Source: Marinibacterium sp039179965 (GTDB taxonomy: Bacteria; Pseudomonadota; Alphaproteobacteria; Rhodobacterales; Rhodobacteraceae). Taken from it: a stretch of 29,348 bases of DNA. A program made the translations under genes and the position numbers. The notes under the pieces are model-generated. The model did no database searches and had not been told where the DNA came from. It worked only from the letters and a program-made list of their open reading frames with translations. Location: contig JBCDEC010000019.1 of the NCBI GenBank assembly GCA_039179965.1, positions 1-29,348 on the forward strand. The letters run 5' to 3'. Shown here one piece after another: positions 23,267 through 29,348 of this stretch; position 1 is the stretch's first letter, and every line of letters starts with the position of its first letter.

Positions 23267-24244
23267 TTAGGGTGTGCCAAAGTGGTAACGCGATGTCTGA
23301 GACCAGGTTTCGCCCGGGTCGACGCGGATGGACGGGAAGGCGCTTTGATTGGGGCTGTCGGGCCAGTATTGCGGCTCGATCGCAAGGCCCGCGTTCGGCC
23401 CGTAGTCGCGCCCGTCATGGCCGGACCCCTGACGCTTGCCGGTGCAATCAAAGATCTGCACACCCGGCGCATCGGTCTCGATCGTCAGCGTCACCCCGCC
23501 GCCCGACAGTGTCAGCGCGGGCGCGGCCCCGGTCAGACAGAAATTGTGGTCAATTTTCTCGGCTCCGGCGGTGCGCACCGGGCGCTGGAGGCGGAAATCA
23601 AAGGGTGTGCCGTCGACGGGCGTCGGCGCCCCTTTCGGGATCTGCTGGTCGTCGACCTCAAGATAGTGATCGGCGGCAATGGTCATGTCGTGATCGTCCA
23701 GCCCATCCCGTCCGGTCAGCGTCCAGTAGGCGTGATTGGCAAGGTTGATCCAGGTGGGCGCGTCCGTCGTGGCCGACAACGTCAGGGTCAGCACCCCATC
23801 CCCGGACAGCGCATAAAGCGCCGACAGCTTGCGGTTGCCGGGAAACCCACCTTCGCCGTCCTTCAGGTGCAAAACCATCTGGCAGGAGACCGCATCCTGC
23901 GCTTCGATCTGCCAGACCCGGTTGTCGATGCCCTGCGCGCCACCGTGCAACGTGGTCCGGCCGGCTTCGTTGCGGTCGAAGTGATAGCGCCTGCCATCCA
24001 GTTCCGCCGTCCCGCCGGCGATGCGATTGGCCACCGGGCCGACAATCGCGCCGACATAGCGCATCTGCCCGAGATAGGGCGCAAGGTCAGGCGCACCGAG
24101 GATCAGGCTGTGGGGATGACCCTCCAGACGAAAATCCTGCAGCGTTGCGCCCCAGGTCATCACCTGCGCGCGCAGGCCACCGTTGGTCAGATGGACAAGC
24201 TCGACGCGCTCACCCTCGGGCGTTTCTCCGAAGTTCGTGTTCAT
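23267..24244 (-). CDS. galM: Aldose 1-epimerase (mutarotase)
   Basis: A 325-residue enzyme that interconverts alpha and beta anomers of galactose, glucose and related aldoses in the cytoplasm. Motifs are GPVANRIAGG, TTLHGGAQG with a binding His, NLANHAYWTL with the catalytic His, and AIEPQYWPDSPN with the catalytic Glu. The start lies three bases after the dehydrogenase stop, with GAGGAC upstream. Following a sugar 1-dehydrogenase, it would supply the anomer that the dehydrogenase oxidises. Full length and intact. Confidence 0.95.
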   Translation of the reverse strand: MNTNFGETPEGERVELVHLTNGGLRAQVMTWGATLQDFRLEGHPHSLILGAPDLAPYLGQMRYVGAIVGPVANRIAGGTAELDGRRYHFDRNEAGRTTLHGGAQGIDNRVWQIEAQDAVSCQMVLHLKDGEGGFPGNRKLSALYALSGDGVLTLTLSATTDAPTWINLANHAYWTLTGRDGLDDHDMTIAADHYLEVDDQQIPKGAPTPVDGTPFDFRLQRPVRTAGAEKIDHNFCLTGAAPALTLSGGGVTLTIETDAPGVQIFDCTGKRQGSGHDGRDYGPNAGLAIEPQYWPDSPNQSAFPSIRVDPGETWSQTSRYHFGTP

Positions 24245-24247
24245 GGC

Positions 24248-25192
24248 TTAGTCCTCAAACGGCGCGACAGTGATGCGATGCCCGAGCGCCAGGGCGTCGC
24301 TGACATGGCGCATGGGCGCAAGATCCACATCCGACCGGCCCGCGCGCACCAGGTCAGCCATCTGCTTGTACAGGCGCGGGTATTCTCCGTCATCGGGTCC
24401 GTCCGCCAGTTGCTCGGTGCCATCGACGATCATGCGGGCGCCGCCATCGGCCAGCACCATCTGACCGTCGTCGCAGACCGCTTCGATGGTCCAGGTCTGA
24501 TCGCCCTCCTGGCGCCAGTCGCAGACCATCGAAACCTCGGCCGACGGGTGCCAGAACTGCAGATCCGCCGCAATTGGCGTCTGCGCATTCTCCGGCACCT
24601 CCAGCGTGGCACTGGTGATGTGGATCGGTTCGCTGAGGATCTCGGTCACGATGCTGATCGCGTTGATTCCCGGATCGAGCACGCCCATCCCGCCGGGTTC
24701 CCAGATCCAGGCCTGACCGGGGTGCCAGTGCCGCACATCTTCTTTCCAGGTGACGCGCAGCTTGCGCAGAGTCTTGCCCGCAAGCCAGGCCTTGGCAGCA
24801 GGCACCATCTGCGCCGCCCGTGAATGCCAGGAGGTAAACAGAGTCACGCCGTTGGCTTGCGCCAGATCGGCAAGGTAGCGCACCTCCGAAAGCGTGGCGC
24901 CGGGCGGCTTTTCCAGCATCACATGACGCCCGGCGATGAGCGCCTCGGCGGCGACGGCAAATCGCGGCACCGGCGGCAGGCAGAGCGAAACGGTGGTGAT
25001 CTCCGGATGGGCGGCCAGCATGGCATCCAGCGACTGGTACCCCGGGACATCCGCAATCCGACCGTTGCGCGACAGCGTGGCGGCCAGATGCCAGTCGGGG
25101 TCGCCTGCAATCGAGGGAACATGCTGGGCCTTGGCGATCGTACCGATCCCGGCCAGCGCGATCTGCATCTCTGCCCCATTGGCTGAGGTCAT
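24248..25192 (-). CDS. Gfo/Idh/MocA family dehydrogenase, D-galactose 1-dehydrogenase-like
   Basis: A 314-residue NAD(P)-dependent oxidoreductase. The Rossmann motif is IALAGIGTIAKAQHVPSI, the EKP motif is MLEKPPGATL (about residues 92-100), and GGMGVLDPGINAISIV is the conserved active-site helix of the sugar dehydrogenases. Similarity to rhizobial D-galactose 1-dehydrogenase is recognised from these stretches. The start is uncertain: ATG 25192 overlaps the stop of a short leader with a strong ribosome binding site. ATG 25168 gives the family-like N-terminus MQIALAGIG, with only GGGGCAGAG before it. The next gene is galM, which fits oxidation of galactose or arabinose to the lactone. It is divergent from an SDR gene. 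Confidence 0.9.
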   Translation of the reverse strand: MTSANGAEMQIALAGIGTIAKAQHVPSIAGDPDWHLAATLSRNGRIADVPGYQSLDAMLAAHPEITTVSLCLPPVPRFAVAAEALIAGRHVMLEKPPGATLSEVRYLADLAQANGVTLFTSWHSRAAQMVPAAKAWLAGKTLRKLRVTWKEDVRHWHPGQAWIWEPGGMGVLDPGINAISIVTEILSEPIHITSATLEVPENAQTPIAADLQFWHPSAEVSMVCDWRQEGDQTWTIEAVCDDGQMVLADGGARMIVDGTEQLADGPDDGEYPRLYKQMADLVRAGRSDVDLAPMRHVSDALALGHRITVAPFED

Positions 25193-25215
25193 GCCCATCC
25201 GATCCGTCGAGTCAT
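25189..25215 (-). CDS. Eight-residue leader peptide before the galactose dehydrogenase gene
   Basis: GGAGGAG (25224-25230 on the minus strand) sits eight bases before an ATG that opens MTRRIGWA and a TGA at 25191-25189. The stop overlaps the ATG at 25192 of the dehydrogenase as ATGA. The best ribosome binding site of the region thus serves this short frame, suggesting translational coupling. There is no run of one amino acid that would suggest attenuation. Confidence 0.45.
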   Translation of the reverse strand: MTRRIGWA

Positions 25216-25351
25216 GCGCCCGTCTCCTCCCTCGTCTTTTCGCCTTATAGACCCCTCTTGCGGGAAAGACCAAGCTGACACGCTTCTGCCGGATGAGCTC
25301 AATTGAGGCGGCCCGGTCCTTGTGCTAGCGAGCCTTATAGGAGGACGTGGC

Positions 25352-26086
25352 ATGACACTTGCACTTGTCACCGGCGGGGGGACTGGCATTGGCCGCACAA
25401 TCGCGCGCCAGTTGCGACAGGAAGGCTATGACGTGGCGATCACCGTTCCGCCGGGCGCCGAGGCGCCGGGCGACGACGGGATCGGCGTTTTCTCCAGCGA
25501 TGCCAGCGCCAAGGCGCAGGTTGAAACGCTCTTTGAGGACCTGCGCCAGACCTATGGTCGAACGCCGTCGATCATCGTCAACAATGCGGCTGTCCAGACA
25601 TGGGCGCCGCTGCTTGAGCTGTCGGTCGACGATTGGGACCGTGTCATCGCAACCAATCTGCGGTGGACGTTTCTCAACACCCAGATCGGTGCCCGGCATC
25701 TGGTCGAGGCCGGCCGATCCGGTGTGATCGTCAATATCGGCTCGGGCTGTATCGATGTGGCCTTTCCCAACCTGGTCGATTACGGCGCCTCCAAAGGCGG
25801 GGTCGCGCAATTCACCCGCACGGCGGCGCTGGACCTCGGCCCGCATGGCATTCGCGTGAACTGCGTGGCGCCCGGCGCGATCGAAACGGACCGGACACGG
25901 AAAGAAACCCCGGATTACGCTGGACGTTGGTCCGGATTGACACCGCTTGGCCGGATTGGCACGCCGCAGGATGTGGCCGATGCGGTGCTCTTTCTCGCAT
26001 CCGAGCGGGCCAGCTTCATCACCGGGCAGACCCTGTTCGTCGATGGTGGCGTTTTTTCCCGCGCGCCCTGGCCGGACTACGGCTGA
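25352..26086 (+). CDS. Short-chain dehydrogenase/reductase (SDR)
   Basis: A 244-residue NAD(P)-dependent oxidoreductase. The cofactor motif is TGGGTGIG near the N-terminus, NNAA stabilises the central sheet, and the catalytic triad is Ser131, Tyr144 and Lys148 (NIGSG, then DYGASKGG). VNCVAPGAIETD and the C-terminal FITGQTLFVDGG are typical of the FabG/glucose-dehydrogenase-like classical SDRs. AGGAGG (25339-25344) lies eight bases before the ATG. It is divergent from the galactose dehydrogenase gene over about 160 bp, so a role in the same sugar pathway is plausible but unproven. Confidence 0.93.
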   Translation: MTLALVTGGGTGIGRTIARQLRQEGYDVAITVPPGAEAPGDDGIGVFSSDASAKAQVETLFEDLRQTYGRTPSIIVNNAAVQTWAPLLELSVDDWDRVIATNLRWTFLNTQIGARHLVEAGRSGVIVNIGSGCIDVAFPNLVDYGASKGGVAQFTRTAALDLGPHGIRVNCVAPGAIETDRTRKETPDYAGRWSGLTPLGRIGTPQDVADAVLFLASERASFITGQTLFVDGGVFSRAPWPDYG

Positions 26087-26178
26087 GGCGGGCGGTTGTT
26101 CGCCAGGACCCGGACCACCCCAAACTGACGGCCGGCCCCAGTTGCGCAGATCCAGAGGCGGCTCAAGGTCGCGAACCG

Positions 26179-26199
26179 GCGCCGCGCCTGGCGCGGCGC
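26179..26199. terminator. Strong GC hairpin between convergent genes
   Basis: GCGCCGCGCC (26179-26188) and GGCGCGGCGC (26190-26199) are perfect reverse complements around a single T. It lies two bases beyond the aminotransferase stop and 92 bases after the SDR stop. There is no T run, so it is either a bidirectional transcript-end hairpin or 3'-end protection. Confidence 0.6.
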
Positions 26200-26201
26200 G
26201 G

Positions 26202-27365
26202 CTAGCCCAAAAGCGGGGCGATCCGGGCAATCGCCCGCTCGATATTCTCGGTCGAGTTGGCATAGGAAAAGCGCACGAAGCCCTCTCCCCAGGCGCCAAA
26301 GGAGGTGCCGGCCACCGTCGCGACACCGGCCTTGTCGAGGAAGAGATCCTGCGCCTCGGCCGCGCTGAGCCCCGTCCCGCCAATGTTGGGAAAGGCGTAA
26401 AAGGCCCCGCCGGGATCGCGGCACGTGACGCCGGGCAGGCTGTTCAGTGCGTCCACGATCACCTGCCGGCGCGCATCAAACTGCGCGACCATCTCCTCCA
26501 CGGCCTCCTGCGGGCCCGTCAGCGCGGCCAGCCCCGCAAACTGGGCCGAGGCGTTTACACAGGAATGGTCGTTGATGCACAGCCGCGTGACCGCGTCGAC
26601 CGCCGCTTCGGGCCAGACCGCATAGCCCAAGCGCCAGCCGGTCATGGCATAGGTCTTCGACCAGCCGTCCAGCAGGATCAGGCGATCGCGGATCTCGGGG
26701 TATTGCAACAGGCTGACATGATCGCGCCCGCCATAAAGCATCTGCGAATAGATCTCGTCCGACAGGATGGCGACATCGGGATACTGCGCGAGCCCGGCCA
26801 CCAGCGTGTCGATCTCTGAACGGGGGGTGACCCCTCCGGTTGGATTGGCCGGCGAGTTGATGATGATGAGCCGCGTGCGATCGGTGATCTGGCCCAGGAC
26901 GGTTTCGGCGGAGAAGGCAAAACCGTTGGCCTCTTCGAGCGCGATGGGCACCGGCGTGGCGCCGGAATAGCGGATCACGCTTTCATAGATCGGAAAGCCG
27001 GGATTGGGGTAAAGGATCTCGGTCTCGGGTTGGCCAAACATCAAGACGGCAAAGAACATTGTCGGTTTGCCGCCCGGAACAACGACCACACAATCAGGGT
27101 CGACGGGCGCGCCGTGACGCGACTCCAGATCCGCAGCGACGGCGTCGCGCAGCACCGGCAGGCCGTTCGCGGGTGTGTAGCCGTGATGCCCGTCCTTCAG
27201 CGCCTGAATGCCTGCGTCGACAATGTGATCGGGCGTGCGGAAATCGGGTTGCCCGATCCCGAGGTTGATGATGTCGCGTCCCTCGGCGGCCAGCTTTTGC
27301 GCCCGGGCAAGCACCACAAAGGCGGATTCCGTTCCCAACCGGGACAGGCTGTCGGCAAAGATCAT
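26202..27365 (-). CDS. Class I/II pyridoxal-phosphate aminotransferase
   Basis: A 387-residue enzyme of fold type I. The ATG at 27365 has AAGGAG eight bases upstream; in-frame upstream starts lack support. Substrate-site and PLP motifs are NLGIGQPDF, the conserved NSPANPTGG, DEIYSQMLYGG, and the PLP Lys237 in DGWSKTYAMTGWRLGY. FVRFSYANS near the C-terminus holds the carboxylate-binding Arg. It resembles aspartate/aromatic-type aminotransferases; the substrate is not readable. It follows the TPP enzyme on the same strand after 151 bp, so they may act in one pathway. Confidence 0.93.
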   Translation of the reverse strand: MIFADSLSRLGTESAFVVLARAQKLAAEGRDIINLGIGQPDFRTPDHIVDAGIQALKDGHHGYTPANGLPVLRDAVAADLESRHGAPVDPDCVVVVPGGKPTMFFAVLMFGQPETEILYPNPGFPIYESVIRYSGATPVPIALEEANGFAFSAETVLGQITDRTRLIIINSPANPTGGVTPRSEIDTLVAGLAQYPDVAILSDEIYSQMLYGGRDHVSLLQYPEIRDRLILLDGWSKTYAMTGWRLGYAVWPEAAVDAVTRLCINDHSCVNASAQFAGLAALTGPQEAVEEMVAQFDARRQVIVDALNSLPGVTCRDPGGAFYAFPNIGGTGLSAAEAQDLFLDKAGVATVAGTSFGAWGEGFVRFSYANSTENIERAIARIAPLLG

Positions 27366-27516
27366 CCCGCAGTCTCCTTCTGATCTGGCATCGCGCACTA
27401 CCGGCTCGCGCTGGGGCCGGCAACCGGGACCGGCCGCGAAAGCGGGGCTGTGGCCGAAGCGCCCCATACCGATCCGGGCCCTGTGTCATGCACCCGGGCG
27501 CCGGATTTGGCAGGGT

Positions 27517-29187
27517 TCAACGCGACTGGCCTTCCCGCGCCAGGGCCGCCGCGCGCATCTGGCTCAGCGTGGTGCGTGGTGTGATGGCCTCGGCCGACAC
27601 CGTTACGTCCAGGACGGCGCCGGTGTCAGATGCCGTGGCCCGTTCGAAGGCCGCGGCAAAGTCTTCGGTGCGCGTCACCTGTTCGCTATGAAACCCATAG
27701 GCCCGTGCCAGGGCGACGAAGTCCGGATTCTGCAAGTCCGTGCCCGAGACACGGCCGGGATAGGTCTTTTCCTGGTGCGCGCGGATCGTGCCGTAGCTGC
27801 TATTGTTGAGGATCAGAACAATCGGTTGCGCGCCGGCCTGCATGGCCGTCCCAAGCTCTGCGCAGGTCATCTGAAAGTCCCCGTCACCACAAAAACAAAG
27901 GATGGTGCGGTCCGGGCAGGCGACCTTGGCGGCGATGGCGGCGGGCAAGCCATAGCCCATGGCGCCCGATTGCGGGGCCAGCAGTCGCGCCTTGGGCCCA
28001 TAGGTGAGAAACTTGTTGGGCCAGACGGCGAAGTTGCCCGCGCCATTCGTGACGATGGCATCATCGGGCAGAACCTCGCGCAGATAGGCGCAGACCTTGA
28101 CCATATCGACCGGAGAGGCCTGATCGGGGGCCTGAAGGGAGGCCAGAAAACCCGTGCGCGCCGTTTCAGTCCAGCTTTGCCACGCGCCCTGCACTGGCCG
28201 AAGGGCCCGGGCAAAGGCGTTGGGTCCGGCCTGGATGCCGAGGCGGGGCTGATAGATCTTGCCAATTTCCATGTCCGACGGGTGCACATGCAGGAGCATC
28301 TGACGCGGCTGCGGCACGTCGAAGATCTCGTAGGCGCCGGTGGTCATTTCACCAAATCGCACGTTGATGGCCAGGATGACATCGGCCTCCTCCAGCAGCG
28401 ACCGGACATGGGCGGGCATGCCGACGCCGGCTTCCCCGGCATAGACATCGGAGAAATTGTCAAACTGGTCCTGGTAGCGGAACGCGGTCACCACGGGAAT
28501 GTCGGAGGCTTCGGCAAAGCTTTGCAGCGCGCTCTGGCCGGTGCTGTCCCAATTGCACCCGCCAATGAGGACAAGCGGGCGATGTGCCTGGCTCAGCGCC
28601 GATTCAACCCGGGCCATCGCGACTGGATCGGGGGCAGGGGGCACGATTTCGGACGCGGCGGCGAGCGGTGCGGTGTCGGTGTGGCTTGAGAGCATGTCTT
28701 CGGGCAGGGCGATGACCACCGGGCCGGGACGGCCGGAGAGCGCGTGACTCCAGGCGCGGGCGAGAAGTTCCGGGATGCGCGCGACGTGGTCGATTTCGGT
28801 GACCCACTTCGCCATGCTGCCAAAGACCGCCCTGTAGTTGAGCTCCTGAAACGCCTCTCTGTCGCGCATGTCGGTGCCGGCCTGCCCGACAAAGATCAGC
28901 ATCGGAGCGCTGTCCTGCATTGCGGTATGCACGCCGATCGAGGCATTGGTGGCGCCCGGCCCCCGGGTGACAAAACAAATGCCGGGGCTGCCGGTGAGCT
29001 TGCCCCAGGCCGCTGCGGCAAATGCGGCGCCGCCCTCATTCCGACAAAGGATGAAATCGAGCTGCCCTTGGGTGTCATGGAGGGCATCCAGCGCCGCCAG
29101 ATAGCTTTCTCCGGGGACGCCGAACGATTTGGTTGCGCCGAGTGCTATAAGGCTCTCGATCAAGAGCTGTCCGCCGTGGCGTTGCAT
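27517..29187 (-). CDS. Thiamine-pyrophosphate enzyme, acetolactate synthase-like
   Basis: A 556-residue three-domain TPP enzyme. The N-terminal domain has the catalytic Glu51 in CRNEGGAAFAAAAWG, then TRGPGATNASIG and MLIFVGQAG. The C-terminal domain has the TPP/Mg motif beginning GDGDFQ at 434, ending in NNSSYGTI. ATG 29187 is chosen because GAGGA lies nine bases upstream and MQRHGGQLLIESL is family-like; ATG 29202 lacks a site. No regulatory subunit gene (ilvH-like) is present, so catabolic carboligase or decarboxylase roles are as likely as isoleucine-valine synthesis. The 161 bases upstream to the window end contain no gene. Confidence 0.92.
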   Translation of the reverse strand: MQRHGGQLLIESLIALGATKSFGVPGESYLAALDALHDTQGQLDFILCRNEGGAAFAAAAWGKLTGSPGICFVTRGPGATNASIGVHTAMQDSAPMLIFVGQAGTDMRDREAFQELNYRAVFGSMAKWVTEIDHVARIPELLARAWSHALSGRPGPVVIALPEDMLSSHTDTAPLAAASEIVPPAPDPVAMARVESALSQAHRPLVLIGGCNWDSTGQSALQSFAEASDIPVVTAFRYQDQFDNFSDVYAGEAGVGMPAHVRSLLEEADVILAINVRFGEMTTGAYEIFDVPQPRQMLLHVHPSDMEIGKIYQPRLGIQAGPNAFARALRPVQGAWQSWTETARTGFLASLQAPDQASPVDMVKVCAYLREVLPDDAIVTNGAGNFAVWPNKFLTYGPKARLLAPQSGAMGYGLPAAIAAKVACPDRTILCFCGDGDFQMTCAELGTAMQAGAQPIVLILNNSSYGTIRAHQEKTYPGRVSGTDLQNPDFVALARAYGFHSEQVTRTEDFAAAFERATASDTGAVLDVTVSAEAITPRTTLSQMRAAALAREGQSR

Positions 29188-29348
29188 TCTGGTTGTCCTC
29201 ATCCCGTGGAGCCGCCTGCCGGCCCTTCACTGTCCCAGCAAGAGTGGCGCCTGCGTGCAAAAGAGACAACCGGGCCAACGGGAGAATTTGTGCGCTTTGC
29301 CTGTTTTCGAATGCGCCGGGTCACCTCGCCCGCGAGACCCACCGCGCG

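Noticed and set aside
23069..24823. Long plus-strand open frame opposite galM and the sugar dehydrogenase
   Set aside because: Antisense of two clearly recognised genes, with low-complexity basic composition and no recognisable domain.

Overview
The window is GC-rich, tightly packed bacterial DNA. Gene content and style (PotABC-type and DadA/GMC amine catabolism genes, a six-gene Mnh/Pha antiporter operon with fused A and B subunits, RTX proteins, GalM with a Gfo/Idh/MocA sugar dehydrogenase) point to an alphaproteobacterium, most likely Rhodobacteraceae (Roseobacter group). This is inference from protein style; there is no rRNA or other marker gene here, and I see no tRNA or CRISPR array.

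Layout. 1-2444 (+): the 3' part of a PotABC-like ABC importer (ATPase fragment, two permeases). The first 136 bases are an inverted piece of the same ATPase gene, joined at a palindrome, which looks like a fold-back chimera or contig-end artefact. 2642-5717: divergent DadA-like flavoprotein (-) and GMC/choline-dehydrogenase-like flavoprotein (+). The GMC gene ends in a 15-bp tandem repeat that multiplies its own stop codon. 6101-11310 (+): a coupled four-gene unit of a Cache-HAMP class III adenylate cyclase, a small methyltransferase, a solute-binding-protein/permease fusion and a second permease. No ATPase gene accompanies them and both permeases seem to lack the EAA loop that docks an ATPase, so this may be a sensory rather than a transport system. 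11440-16051: an RTX secreted protein with three exact 396-bp repeats, an ECF sigma factor (+), an IS110-type transposase remnant, then (-) a membrane anti-sigma factor and an S8 lipoprotein protease. The RTX gene and the anti-sigma gene share an ECF-like promoter motif with identical spacing, and the anti-sigma C-terminal domain resembles the prodomain of the adjacent protease. Together they look like one envelope-stress or secretion regulon.

16052-16759 has no gene but carries two near-identical AT-rich palindromes. 16760-22853 (-): mnhAB-C-D-E-F-G monovalent cation/proton antiporter operon. 23267-25192 (-): galactose dehydrogenase-like enzyme and aldose 1-epimerase, divergent from an SDR dehydrogenase (25352-26086, +), together suggesting aldose oxidation. 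26202-29187 (-): a class I aminotransferase downstream of an acetolactate-synthase-like TPP enzyme.

The two regions most likely to hold undescribed biology are the cyclase/pseudo-transporter unit (6101-11310) and the RTX-sigma-anti-sigma-protease regulon (11359-16051).
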